Shown: positions 24,334 to 33,281, counted from the first letter of the stretch. The stretch: DNA of 36,458 nt from an uncultured Clostridium sp. (GCF_947039605.1 NZ_CAMQZG010000034.1:1-36458); one strand, 5' to 3'. A program made the numbers and translations. Notes: generated by a model not told the origin, from the sequence alone.

Positions 24334-24813
24334 TTACTTAACTTCTACTAATTCTTTTTCTGTATTTCCTTCATTTGCATTAGTTATAGCTTCACTAATT
24401 AAAGTTTTAGCTTTAGCTGATGAACTTGTAGCACCACTAACCGCATCAAATTCAGCTGATTGCTTAGCCATAACAGCCTCTTCAATTGCAACTTCATACT
24501 TAGCTGGACTTGTTCCTGCTTTTTCTTGCATCATTTCATTATACCCAGCATCTTCTCTTTTATCACCTTTTTCTGTGAACTCATTGTATTTAACCTCTAC
24601 AATCTTTCCACCTTCAAATTTAACACTTGCTCTAGCTTTTCCACCATTCTCATCAGCATCTTTAGTTTCAACTTCATATAACCCATTAGTGATAGCACCC
24701 TCAGTTGTCTCTGTAGATGTTCCTTCAGTTTTTGCTTCTTCATCTCCACCACATGCAGCAAATGTTAATGCAGCCATTGGTAATAATAACATAGCTAATA
24801 TTTTCTTTTTCAT
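24334..24813 (-). CDS. FMN-binding lipoprotein, PplA-like electron carrier of EET
   Basis: Extracellular lipid-anchored flavoprotein expected to pass electrons from the membrane to outside acceptors. Signal peptide with lipobox FAAC (C21), a Thr/Glu-rich linker (to about 40), then one FMN-binding domain ending in DAVSGATSSS (123-132), where T129 is the expected site of covalent FMN attachment by ApbE. Listeria PplA has, as I recall, two such domains; this 159-residue protein has one. Start ATG, with AGGGGG upstream. Its promoter region is shared with the divergent EetA/EetB-like genes and contains the palindrome at 24897-24916. A strong terminator follows. Confidence 0.92.
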   Translation of the reverse strand: MKKKILAMLLLPMAALTFAACGGDEEAKTEGTSTETTEGAITNGLYEVETKDADENGGKARASVKFEGGKIVEVKYNEFTEKGDKREDAGYNEMMQEKAGTSPAKYEVAIEEAVMAKQSAEFDAVSGATSSSAKAKTLISEAITNANEGNTEKELVEVK

Positions 24814-24896
24814 AATTCTAGTCCCCCTATTTTTAATGAATTAAATTTCAAGTCAAATTTTGGACTTAAAATTCCTTATGTCTGATTATATAACCA

Positions 24897-24916
24897 ATTA
24901 ACTATTTTTAGTTAAT
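24897..24916. promoter_or_regulatory. Palindrome between divergent EET promoters, candidate LysR operator
   Basis: ATTAACTA-TTTT-TAGTTAAT is a perfect 8-bp inverted repeat. On the minus strand a TATAAT (24890-24885) lies 6 bases away, so the palindrome covers the -35 region of the FMN-lipoprotein promoter. A possible plus-strand -10 (TATACT, 24984-24989) lies further on. Confidence 0.45.
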
Positions 24917-25025
24917 AAGAAAATTTTATACTACATTCATTTTTCCTATTACTACTATTTTTCGTTCTCTTTTAAAATGATATTATACTTTATTAAGTAA
25001 ATTTTAAAATAAGGTGGCTATACAA

Positions 25026-25424
25026 GTGAAAATTCTAAAAAAACTAGATATAGTAGTTATCCTTTTTCTTATTATAATATCTTTTACTCCACATATAATT
25101 TTAGCTAGGTCTTTAAATAAGGATTATGATACAAAATATGTGGAAATTAAAGTGGATAATAAAGAATATAAGTCTATTAATATATCTAATATAGCAAGTA
25201 CACAAAAATTTGAAATTAAAACTGATAAATCACTTAATATAATACATATAGAAAAGGCTACAGTTAAAATTATACACGCTAACTGCAAAGACTCATTATG
25301 TGTAAAACAAAAATCTATTTCTAAAGTTGGACAAAGTATTATTTGCCTACCAAATAAAGTCGTAGTAGAAATTAAAGGAGATATGAATAATACTTCAGAT
25401 GAAGATATTATTCTTTCACATTAA
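25026..25424 (+). CDS. NusG domain II-containing membrane protein (EetA-like)
   Basis: 132 residues: one N-terminal helix (about 6-25) and an extracytoplasmic NusG-II domain with the typical core C-KDSLCVKQ (about 86-95) and GQSIICLPNKVVVEIKG (about 104-120). In flavin-based EET loci a protein of this kind (EetA) is paired with a Gx transporter-like protein (EetB), and both are needed to move electrons from quinol to the outside, by an unknown mechanism. A GTG at 25014 is in frame, but AAGGTGG at 25011-25017 is the ribosome site for the GTG at 25026-25028, which I take as start. Two bases separate it from the next gene. Confidence 0.87.
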   Translation: MKILKKLDIVVILFLIIISFTPHIILARSLNKDYDTKYVEIKVDNKEYKSINISNIASTQKFEIKTDKSLNIIHIEKATVKIIHANCKDSLCVKQKSISKVGQSIICLPNKVVVEIKGDMNNTSDEDIILSH

Positions 25425-25426
25425 AT

Positions 25427-25954
25427 ATGCAAAATATAAAAAAACTAAAAGATACTAGAAAATTAGTCTATTTATCACTTTTAACATCACTTGCTTTAAT
25501 ATTATTTATCTTTGAATCAATGATTCCTATGCCAGTTATAACACCTGGTGCAAAACTTGGGCTTGCAAATCTTATAATAATGGTATCCATATACACCCTT
25601 GATTCATATAAAGATGCGCTAAAAGTCCTTTTACTTAGAATTTTTATTGTTTCATTATTTTTTGGAACACCATCCATGATTATATATAGCCTTAGTGGTG
25701 GCCTTTTAAGTTTTGGAATAATGATTTTTCTAAAGAAATTCTTTGGAAAACATCTTTCACTTATAGGAATAAGTGTAAGTGGTGCTGTCTTTCATAATAT
25801 AGGACAACTCTTTGCAGCTTGTCTTATACTAGAAAATTTTGGAGTAATGCTATATTTACCAGTATTATCACTTGCAGGAATCGGAACAGGTGTATTTGTT
25901 GGTATTTCAGCTGATTTTATGATAAAACATCTTAACAAATTACTATATAAATAG
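25427..25954 (+). CDS. Gx transporter family membrane protein (EetB-like)
   Basis: 175 residues with five or six membrane helices and the family mark PGAKLGLANLIIM (about 40-52). The family (Pfam PF07456) is often mislabelled heptaprenyl diphosphate synthase component I, but is an ECF S-component-like membrane protein. With the EetA-like gene directly before it (2 bases apart, no separate ribosome site, so translation is coupled) it forms the EetAB pair of flavin-based extracellular electron transfer. Proposed role: electron transfer from demethylmenaquinol across to extracellular flavin. Transcribed away from the rest of the locus. Confidence 0.88.
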   Translation: MQNIKKLKDTRKLVYLSLLTSLALILFIFESMIPMPVITPGAKLGLANLIIMVSIYTLDSYKDALKVLLLRIFIVSLFFGTPSMIIYSLSGGLLSFGIMIFLKKFFGKHLSLIGISVSGAVFHNIGQLFAACLILENFGVMLYLPVLSLAGIGTGVFVGISADFMIKHLNKLLYK

Positions 25955-26021
25955 TAATTTGTTTTCTTTATAAAAGTTGAAAAACACTTAGATATAAAAG
26001 AAAAAAGATGTAAAAAAAAGA

Positions 26022-26058
26022 AAGAAGGTGCTATATCATTGTGATATAGCACCTTCTT
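26022..26058. terminator. Bidirectional terminator, 17-bp perfect stem
   Basis: AAGAAGGTGCTATATCA pairs with its exact complement around 3 bases. The minus-strand tail TTTCTTTTTTTT is strong and ends the SUKH-LRR gene; it also closes the EetAB transcript. Confidence 0.92.
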
Positions 26059-26071
26059 CACTATCATAAAT

Positions 26072-27241
26072 TTATCTAACATTATTTAAAATTATCTTTG
26101 TTGTCTCACCAATATCTCTTATAAAATCTAAACTTTCAAGTCTCATACTATATATATCAAGCTCTCTTAACCCATGTAACTGCCCAAGTGATTTTGTATT
26201 TTCTATAATAACATTACGTAATTTTAATTTATGAAGTCTTTTAAGTTCTATAAATGCAACTACATCATTTAAATTTATATCCTCTAATGTTAACTCTAAA
26301 AGATATCTTATATACTTGAAATTTTCTATTTCTTCATCACTTAATGCATAACCTGATATTTCAAGTTCTCTTAAATCCTTTAAGTTTGAAAGGTATGAAA
26401 GACCTTCTATTTCTCTTGCTACAATTCTAAGTCTTCTTAAATTTTTCATGTATCTTACTATTTCAAGGGATATAGTATCAAGTGCTCCAAATAACCCTTT
26501 TGATAAACTTAATATTTTTACCCTCTCAAGGTTTGCAAGGGATATTTCACCATTTGATATTTTTGTTTTTTGGAATACTACAAGATTATTAAAGATTATC
26601 TCCCACTGCTTATCAATCTTTATCATAATTACTTCTCTCTTACCTGTAGAAAGCTCAACTCCATATACATAAGCATTTCCCTTATTCCATGACACAACAC
26701 TTATATTTTCTATTTCTTTAACTTCTAATATGCCATTACTTAATTTATCTAAAACTAAATCTAAAAAATCATCAAAACTATCAGCAATTAAATATGCTTC
26801 ATTCTTTTCTGTATTAATAACTATAACCTGTCCATACTGTCCATTTACATCTGGATTTAAATCAAGTGCTAAATACTTTCCCTGAAAATCTTCCGCAAAA
26901 GGAATCCACTCTTTTTTATATTCACCAACTTTGAGTATTCTCATATTATCATCTTTTATATTTATTTTTTTCTCTTTTATTTGTTCAATCTGACTATTTA
27001 TGCTATCTATGTCCATCCACTTCATCCCAAGCATACTTCCATACATCTTACCTTCTGCTTCTCCATTATATAGAAGATATAAGTTTTTAAACTCTTTAGG
27101 TAAATTTGTTCCTGCAACCTCTTCTAAACCCTCTAACATTGCCTCTGTTGCTGGAATATTTAATAATTCATGTATACTCTCTATGTAATTACTTAATTCG
27201 TCGATAAATTTACATTTCCCTAAATTTTCTTTTACTTCCAA
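26072..27241 (-). CDS. SUKH (SMI1/KNR4) domain fused to leucine-rich repeats
   Basis: 389 residues. The N-terminal 180 residues are a SUKH domain: LPKEFKNLYLLYNGE, KKEWIPFAEDFQGKYLALDL and NPDVNGQYGQVIVI resemble the SUKH protein at 7395. Residues about 240-389 are irregular leucine-rich repeats (LRRLRIVAREIEGLSYLSNL, LRELEISGYALSDEEI, LHKLKLRNVIIENTKSLGQL). Such a fusion could be an immunity or interaction protein, with the repeats binding a partner; no toxin gene is adjacent. A GTG at 27256 is in frame, but GGAGG (27249-27253) lies between it and TTG at 27239-27241, so TTG is preferred. Cytoplasmic; stands alone, ended by a strong terminator. Confidence 0.8.
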   Translation of the reverse strand: MEVKENLGKCKFIDELSNYIESIHELLNIPATEAMLEGLEEVAGTNLPKEFKNLYLLYNGEAEGKMYGSMLGMKWMDIDSINSQIEQIKEKKINIKDDNMRILKVGEYKKEWIPFAEDFQGKYLALDLNPDVNGQYGQVIVINTEKNEAYLIADSFDDFLDLVLDKLSNGILEVKEIENISVVSWNKGNAYVYGVELSTGKREVIMIKIDKQWEIIFNNLVVFQKTKISNGEISLANLERVKILSLSKGLFGALDTISLEIVRYMKNLRRLRIVAREIEGLSYLSNLKDLRELEISGYALSDEEIENFKYIRYLLELTLEDINLNDVVAFIELKRLHKLKLRNVIIENTKSLGQLHGLRELDIYSMRLESLDFIRDIGETTKIILNNVR

Positions 27242-27341
27242 AATAAAATCCTCCACCTTTAAACATATTCTCTAATCAAACTACTTATTAACATAATTTT
27301 ACCATATTTATGGCAATTGTAAAAATTATTTTATCATACAA

Positions 27342-27371
27342 AAAAAGACAAACTTTAACGTTTGTCTTTTT
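27342..27371. terminator. Terminator of the ABC exporter operon
   Basis: AAAAAGACAAAC pairs with GTTTGTCTTTTT around a 6-base loop; T-runs on both strands. Confidence 0.88.
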
Positions 27372-27383
27372 AAAATTACAATA

Positions 27384-29177
27384 TTAGATTAAACTTCTGT
27401 CGTACCACTTACTTTGAGCATCATACATTGTCTTATATTGTCCATTAATGCTTAAAAGTTCTTCATGAGTACCTATTTGTAATATCTCTCCTTTGTCTAA
27501 AACAACCACTCTATCAGCTATTTTGACAGTTCCCATCCTATGAGTTACTATAATTGCTGTTTTGTCCTTTGAGAGTTCTTTAAATTTATTAAAAATCTTC
27601 CCTTCTTCGACAGGATCTATAGCTGCTGTTGGTTCATCAAGAACGATAAAATTATTAAATTTGTATAGACTTCTTGCAATAGCAACTCTCTGCCACTGTC
27701 CACCAGATAAATCAGTTCCTCCAAATTCCTTAGATAAAAGTGTATCAAGTCCATTTTCAAAACTTCTACTATTCACCTCAATATCTGTTTCATCAAGCAC
27801 ATCTAAAACTTTTTCATCTTTGCTATTATTAATATCACTAATTGTAATATTTTCTCTTAAATCAAATTTATATCTTTCAAATTTTTGGAATACTGCTGAA
27901 GTATTTTTAAATATAGATTCATTAGATATATTCTTCATATCATAACCATTAATTAAAACTTCTCCTTTTGTTGCTGGATATAACCCAATCAACACTCTCA
28001 TAAGAGTGCTTTTCCCTGCTCCATTAGAACCAACAATTGCAATAGTTTCTTTTGCATCAATCTTTAAATTTATATCTTTAAGAATTAAAGTATCACTCTG
28101 TGGATATGAAAATGATATATTTTTAAGTTCTAAACTTGGAGCATTAGTAAACTCAATTTCTTTTCCACCCTTTTCAGGAATCTCTAAAAATCTAACAAGA
28201 TTTTTAACACTTCCAAGTTCTTGTGCTAAGCCTCCTATTTGAGAACAAATAAGTTCTTCTGCCATTCCAAATATCATTTCAATTGATGTTAAAACTGCTG
28301 TAAATGCCCCTACTGTTATTTTTCCATCCATCAAACTTCTAAATAATAAATATAATGTTAGTCCATAACCTACAATGGTAAAAGACTTCATTAATATCTC
28401 TAATGTATTAGACTTTTTTTCTGCCTTCCATATCTTTTCATTTAAACTTTCTAATGAATTTTCATATCTTTTATTAAAATATTTAAATCCACCAAGTAGT
28501 CTTGTTTCTTTAAAAAACTCTCTATCTATAAGATATTTTTCATTATACTCAAATTCTCTTCTAAGAGGTGCACTCTCATCTTCAAGCTTTGCAAATATCT
28601 TAATCCTAATAACCTGATTTATAATAACTGGAATAAAGGCACATAATATTACTAAGCTTAAAATTGGATTAAGCTTATATAAATAAATGCTCATAAAAAT
28701 AAAATAAGATAAATATCCTGTTAATATTAATATCCCTGTAAATACAAGATGAACTACACCATATGCACCATTATTAGCTTTATTTATATCATTTAACCTA
28801 CTTGTATCCTCAAATTCTATAGTTTGAATTCTAGATACTTTTTTATTAACTATATTAGTAATGTAACCTGCTGCTTTACCTGAAAGTATTGTTGCCTGTG
28901 CATTTAAAACTGCATTTATCAAATGACCTACTAAAAGTGCTACTCCAAGCATTATTCCAAATAATACTGCTTTTTCTATACTGCTTTCTCCATTAACCAA
29001 GATACTTGCTTGATCAAAAAACTTCTCTGTAAAATACGTAATAGAAAACCATGATATGCTTATCAAAAAACCTACTACTATACAAATAATCATCCCTGAT
29101 TTACTTGCTTTTACCATCATAGGTATCACTGTCTTAATTACTTTTAAAATCGAAATATCATTATCTTTTTTTAACAT
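27384..29177 (-). CDS. ABC exporter subunit (transmembrane + ATPase), second of a pair
   Basis: 597 residues with six membrane helices (to about 310) and one nucleotide-binding domain: Walker A GSNGAGKST, signature LSGGQ followed by WQRVAIA, Walker B FIVLDEPTAAIDP and H-loop in THRMG. It pairs with the product of the gene just upstream, whose stop it overlaps by 7 bases (ATGTTAA), to make a half-transporter heterodimer of the multidrug/lipid/peptide exporter class. A GTG at 29186 is in frame, but AAGGAG places the start at ATG 29175-29177. Substrate unknown; no bacteriocin precursor or protease domain is present. Confidence 0.92.
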   Translation of the reverse strand: MLKKDNDISILKVIKTVIPMMVKASKSGMIICIVVGFLISISWFSITYFTEKFFDQASILVNGESSIEKAVLFGIMLGVALLVGHLINAVLNAQATILSGKAAGYITNIVNKKVSRIQTIEFEDTSRLNDINKANNGAYGVVHLVFTGILILTGYLSYFIFMSIYLYKLNPILSLVILCAFIPVIINQVIRIKIFAKLEDESAPLRREFEYNEKYLIDREFFKETRLLGGFKYFNKRYENSLESLNEKIWKAEKKSNTLEILMKSFTIVGYGLTLYLLFRSLMDGKITVGAFTAVLTSIEMIFGMAEELICSQIGGLAQELGSVKNLVRFLEIPEKGGKEIEFTNAPSLELKNISFSYPQSDTLILKDINLKIDAKETIAIVGSNGAGKSTLMRVLIGLYPATKGEVLINGYDMKNISNESIFKNTSAVFQKFERYKFDLRENITISDINNSKDEKVLDVLDETDIEVNSRSFENGLDTLLSKEFGGTDLSGGQWQRVAIARSLYKFNNFIVLDEPTAAIDPVEEGKIFNKFKELSKDKTAIIVTHRMGTVKIADRVVVLDKGEILQIGTHEELLSINGQYKTMYDAQSKWYDRSLI

Positions 29178-30952
29178 GCATACCACTCCTTTTGACTTTC
29201 ATACATATTTGCATATACACCATCAAGTGATATAAGCTGCTCATGTGAACCTTCTTCTGCAAGCATCCCATCATTTATAACAAATATCTTATCACATATT
29301 TTAGTAGACCCAAGCCTATGACTTATAAATATAGTAGTTTTCCCCTTGCTTATATCCTCAAAACTTTCATATACTTTACTCTCACTTATAGGATCAAGTG
29401 CTGATGTAGGCTCATCAAGTATTCTAAGACTTGCATCACTAACCATAGCTCTTGCCATTGCAATTCTTTGCCACTGACCACCTGATAAATCAATAGAATC
29501 TTCCTTAACTTTTCCAAGTTCTGTTGCTATACCGTCATCAAGTGATGCAATAAAATCTTTTAAACCTATAATATCTATAGCATTTTCAATTTCTTCTAAA
29601 TGAGTTGTATCTACTAATTTATTAATATTTCCAACCTCTATATTTTCCTTTATACTCATATAATACTTAGCAAAATCTTGATAAACTAGGGCTGTAAGTG
29701 ATTTAATTTGTCCACTCGTATATTCTTTAATACTTTTATCATTAATTAAAATATCTCCTTCAAAATTACTATATAATCCTGTTATAAGCTTTGTAATAGT
29801 AGTTTTTCCACATCCATTAGCTCCAACTATAGAATAATGCTTTCCATTTTCAATTTTTAAGGATAAGTTTTTAAATATATAATTCTCACATCCATCATAC
29901 TTAAATGATACATTCCTAAACTCTAAAGTTTTAAAATCTAAACTCTCTTCTCTTAAATCTAATGAACCCTTTTCTTCTTCAAGCCCTGCCATTTCTCTTA
30001 AATCTTTAAAATACTCCATATCAAAAGCAACATTTTTTATAAATGAAGATAATGTCCATGACATATCATTTATAAGTCCCATAGTTCCATTTCCAATAGC
30101 TACAAAATTCCCTATTGAAATTCCTCCACTTGCAAGAGGGAATAGAAAAACAATGATAGTTAATATAACAGCAATAGATGTAATAATACTTCCAAGCTTT
30201 GCTCTATAAATCCACTTTACATTAACATCTGCTTCCTTTTTCCTAACATGTTCATAAATACTTTGCCACTTATCACTTAAAGTATTTCCATACGAAAATA
30301 AATTTCTTTCATAAGCAGCTTCTCTACTTGTCAGTGTTGCTCCTATATAATCAGACTTTCTTCGCTCCTTCGCTACTTCTTTTTCAACCTCGTATGCCTT
30401 ATTACCACTTTTTACTGATAAAATAAAGAATGGTACACATACCGCAAACATAATAATTACTGAAGTTATAGAATAAGTTAAAAGTACAACTAAAACTCCT
30501 GTAATCTTTAATATTAATGAAATTAAGTTAAGTAAATTAAGATAAGCATCTCTAAGTCTTATCTCTATATCTTTAGTAGTTCTCTCTATAAGATTCCAAG
30601 TGTCCTCTGACTCAATATAAGAATATTTAAGACTAGCCACCTTCCTTGTAATCTCTACCCTATAACCTTTTTTAATCTTTAGTGACATGCTTGTACTAGC
30701 AAATAAGATAACCTTTGCAAAAAGCCAATCAATTGCTACTACACTTACTAGCATAAAAATTGATAAATAAATTTTATCCACACCCATCTTGCCATTAAGT
30801 ATTGCAACTGCCTTATTAACAAAATCAGTTACTAAAAACATTTGAATCATAGGTACAAATCCACTAAATAATCTTTGTACCAAAATAATAAATGCTTCAA
30901 ATTTTGCATACCTAAAAGGTATTCCTATAACATCTTTAAAATATAACTTCAT
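29171..30952 (-). CDS. ABC exporter subunit (transmembrane + ATPase), first of a pair
   Basis: 593 residues. Six membrane helices (to about 300), then the ATPase domain: Walker A GANGCGKTT, LSGGQWQRIAMARAM, Walker B LRILDEPTSALDP and ISHRLG. Both this and its partner keep the catalytic Glu and consensus signature, whereas many heterodimeric exporters have one degenerate site. An ATG at 30964 is in frame, but GGAGGGG lies directly after it and serves the ATG at 30950-30952, so the shorter form is chosen. First gene of the operon; the region 30965-31080 should hold its promoter but I see no convincing one. Confidence 0.92.
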   Translation of the reverse strand: MKLYFKDVIGIPFRYAKFEAFIILVQRLFSGFVPMIQMFLVTDFVNKAVAILNGKMGVDKIYLSIFMLVSVVAIDWLFAKVILFASTSMSLKIKKGYRVEITRKVASLKYSYIESEDTWNLIERTTKDIEIRLRDAYLNLLNLISLILKITGVLVVLLTYSITSVIIMFAVCVPFFILSVKSGNKAYEVEKEVAKERRKSDYIGATLTSREAAYERNLFSYGNTLSDKWQSIYEHVRKKEADVNVKWIYRAKLGSIITSIAVILTIIVFLFPLASGGISIGNFVAIGNGTMGLINDMSWTLSSFIKNVAFDMEYFKDLREMAGLEEEKGSLDLREESLDFKTLEFRNVSFKYDGCENYIFKNLSLKIENGKHYSIVGANGCGKTTITKLITGLYSNFEGDILINDKSIKEYTSGQIKSLTALVYQDFAKYYMSIKENIEVGNINKLVDTTHLEEIENAIDIIGLKDFIASLDDGIATELGKVKEDSIDLSGGQWQRIAMARAMVSDASLRILDEPTSALDPISESKVYESFEDISKGKTTIFISHRLGSTKICDKIFVINDGMLAEEGSHEQLISLDGVYANMYESQKEWYAC

Positions 30953-31084
30953 ATACCCCTCCATATAAAACCTATATTTAACATATTAACCTTTTTTTGT
31001 AGAATAGAAGTGCATTTCATAAATTTTTTTTAATATTCAAATTTTTTTAAGAAAATATCCAATAAACCTGTATTTTATTCAAAA

Positions 31085-31117
31085 AAAATAGCTATACCAT
31101 TATGATATAACTATTTT
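31085..31117 (-). terminator. Terminator after the GNAT gene
   Basis: AAAATAG-C-TATA faces TATA-A-CTATTTT; the minus-strand tail is eight T residues. Confidence 0.8.
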
Positions 31118-31129
31118 ATATTCTTTCAT

Positions 31130-32056
31130 TTACTTACTACATAAAGTACCTTTTTTTCTTTTAATAATATCTTCAAATATTTTTATTTTCCTTAAATTCA
31201 CACTTGTCCAATATCCTAAAATATCTTTTTCTATAAACCCTCTTTTTTCATACATATGATAAGCAATTTTATTCTTCTTTATCACTACAATTTCTATCTT
31301 ATCTATACCCCTACTTTTTATAAAAGATATAGCCGTTTCAAGAATTTCTTTCCCAAAACCAGCACCTCTGTAACCTTTGATAAGTCCAATATCAAAAGTT
31401 CCTTTACATGCATCAATTTCAATATTTATAAACCCTATAAAATTATTATTTTTCTTTACTAAAAAATAATAATTTTCATCTTTTTCATTATTTAAATATT
31501 CTTCTACATCCGCTCTAGAATGATACATTCCATGTGGCATATCACAAAAAGCACTATTAATTGTACTTAAATATATTTCTTTATTTTCTTCTACTAAAGG
31601 TATAAGTTCTAAATTTATCTCTCCCTGCACAAATTCATCTAACACCATACTTGTAGCATAATAATCATACTTATATCCAAGTATATCAAAAATCCCTAGA
31701 AGCCCTGTACTAAGACATAAATAAACTTCCTGTGCCCCATACTCTTTTGATATTCTAATTCCCGTCGCAATTAAATCTTTAACAGCAAGTGCCTTATTTA
31801 AATACCCCTCACAAACATCAATTTTATAAATATATGTAGTTTTAAGTTCTTTACATGATTCTAGAACTACCTGTGCTGTTCCTATAACTTTTCCATTTGA
31901 AAAATATATAAAACTACCTCTTCCATAATCATTTATCTTCTTTTTGAAAATATTATCTAGATCCTCTATACTTTTTCTTGTTGTTATTTTTCTAAAAATA
32001 AATCTCTTAACCCGCTCTTTTTCTGTATTATCTAAATCTAAATAGCCTTTTATCAC
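31130..32056 (-). CDS. Double GNAT-domain N-acetyltransferase
   Basis: 308 residues. The C-terminal half (about 155-290) is a clear GNAT domain with the acetyl-CoA loop KGYRGAGFGKEILETAISFI (about 234-253) and the motif B region IAYHMYEKRGF (about 268-278). The N-terminal half (about 10-140) looks like a second, degenerate GNAT fold (FIYFSNGKVIGTAQVV, then helices), as in two-domain acetyltransferases. It would acetylate an amine of a small molecule or protein; the substrate is unknown. Start is GTG (32054-32056) with GGGGG 9 bases upstream. Possibly transcribed with the oxidoreductase gene at 32105, 48 bases upstream. Confidence 0.88.
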   Translation of the reverse strand: MIKGYLDLDNTEKERVKRFIFRKITTRKSIEDLDNIFKKKINDYGRGSFIYFSNGKVIGTAQVVLESCKELKTTYIYKIDVCEGYLNKALAVKDLIATGIRISKEYGAQEVYLCLSTGLLGIFDILGYKYDYYATSMVLDEFVQGEINLELIPLVEENKEIYLSTINSAFCDMPHGMYHSRADVEEYLNNEKDENYYFLVKKNNNFIGFINIEIDACKGTFDIGLIKGYRGAGFGKEILETAISFIKSRGIDKIEIVVIKKNKIAYHMYEKRGFIEKDILGYWTSVNLRKIKIFEDIIKRKKGTLCSK

Positions 32057-32104
32057 AAAATTCTTCCCCCAATTTCTTATCTAAAATTTTCTAAATACTC
32101 AGAT

Positions 32105-33121
32105 TTACTTTAACCCTTTAATCCCTTCTTCTAATATCTTCATTTGAAGTAAAGTTTGTTTATCAGTTATAGTTTTTTCTTTCTTTTCAATTATAGCTTT
32201 ATATAAATCATCATAAACTCTTCCATAATCGCCATTTACAGATTTAACTTTCTCCTCATGTACAATTCCTTCTCTATCTATATAAGTTAATATTCCATAA
32301 TGTTTTTCTTCATCAACACCAAAATCTTTATTACTCGGCATATAAAAATCTTTCAAGTTTTCTTCCTGTCTATCCTTAGTGTGCTTTACAAAGCATCCTT
32401 TCTTTCCATACACTACAAAGCTAGGTCTTTCTTTTATTCTAAAATAGCTAGATTTAACTGAAACTTTTAAAATTCCATAATATAAATCTAAATCAAAGTA
32501 ATCATTCATTCTTCCATTACCTAAAAGCTGTCTTACATCATAATTAATTTTATCTGGCTCACCAAAATAACTTATAACCTGATCTAAAGTATGACAAGCG
32601 TGTCCATATAAATATGACTCACCTATACTAAATCTATTTATTCCCTCTGGAGTTTCTGGTCTATAGTAATCAAAATGCATTTCTATTTCTAATAAGTCAC
32701 CAAGTTTCCCTTCCTCAATAACCTTTTGAACTGTTAAAAAATCACTGTCAAATCTTCTATTTTGATATGCTTGCACTATCAGATTTTTACTCTTTGCAAT
32801 CTCAAAAATCTCTTTAGATTCCTCTAAAGTTTCCATAAAAGGCTTTTCTACTAAACAATGTTTTCCACTTTCTAAAACAAGTTTTGCATATTCAAAATGG
32901 CTATTTAACCCAGTACAAACTACAACCATATCAATCTGTGTATCACTAAGTAGCTCATTTATATCTGATGTATATTTGACATTGTCAATTCTATCCCAAA
33001 CTTCATTTTTAGGATTTCTTTGATAAATCATTTTTATCTTTATATTCTCTCTCTCAAGCACAAATGGACTATGATATCTATTCGTACTCTTACCATTTCC
33101 TATGTAACCTATTGTAATCAT
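32105..33121 (-). CDS. Gfo/Idh/MocA family NAD(P)-dependent oxidoreductase
   Basis: 338 residues. An N-terminal Rossmann fold (TIGYIGNGKSTNRYH, loop similar to GxGxxx) contains the family mark EKPF (about 91-94) in HCLVEKPFMETLEES. The C-terminal part is the usual beta-sheet substrate domain, with YLYGHACHTLDQVISYFG placing the expected catalytic histidine near 175-178. Such enzymes oxidise or reduce sugars, inositols or related compounds. It is of the subtype that includes E. coli YhhX-like proteins; the substrate cannot be told. AGGAGTG precedes the ATG. Divergent from the small gene at 33282. Confidence 0.9.
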   Translation of the reverse strand: MITIGYIGNGKSTNRYHSPFVLERENIKIKMIYQRNPKNEVWDRIDNVKYTSDINELLSDTQIDMVVVCTGLNSHFEYAKLVLESGKHCLVEKPFMETLEESKEIFEIAKSKNLIVQAYQNRRFDSDFLTVQKVIEEGKLGDLLEIEMHFDYYRPETPEGINRFSIGESYLYGHACHTLDQVISYFGEPDKINYDVRQLLGNGRMNDYFDLDLYYGILKVSVKSSYFRIKERPSFVVYGKKGCFVKHTKDRQEENLKDFYMPSNKDFGVDEEKHYGILTYIDREGIVHEEKVKSVNGDYGRVYDDLYKAIIEKKEKTITDKQTLLQMKILEEGIKGLK

Positions 33122-33209
33122 ATTATCACTCCTACTTTATATTCTTTCTTCTATTATATAACAAATTACAAACTTCTTAAATTTTTCTCTTAAATAATAA
33201 CTTAATAAT

Positions 33210-33226
33210 TTCTTAATCATTAAGAA
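33210..33226. promoter_or_regulatory. Palindromic operator-like site upstream of 33282 gene
   Basis: TTCTTAAT-C-ATTAAGAA is a perfect 8-bp inverted repeat centred on one base. A TATAGT (33250-33255) that could be the -10 element lies 23 bases downstream. It sits in the divergent region between the oxidoreductase and the small gene. Confidence 0.5.
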
Positions 33227-33281
33227 GAAATTTATGGAATAATAATAACTATAGTATATATAAACTCAAAGGAGAGTATTT

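Noticed and set aside
24575-24844. 89-residue plus-strand open frame opposite the FMN-lipoprotein gene
   Set aside because: It is the complement of a well-supported coding sequence, with no ribosome site or recognisable product.
25427-25954. Heptaprenyl diphosphate synthase component I
   Set aside because: This common label for the family conflicts with the multi-helix membrane layout; the EET context supports EetB-like instead.
27562-27945. 127-residue plus-strand open frame in the ABC exporter gene
   Set aside because: Its sequence mirrors the ATPase motifs of the minus-strand gene; a shadow of real coding sequence.
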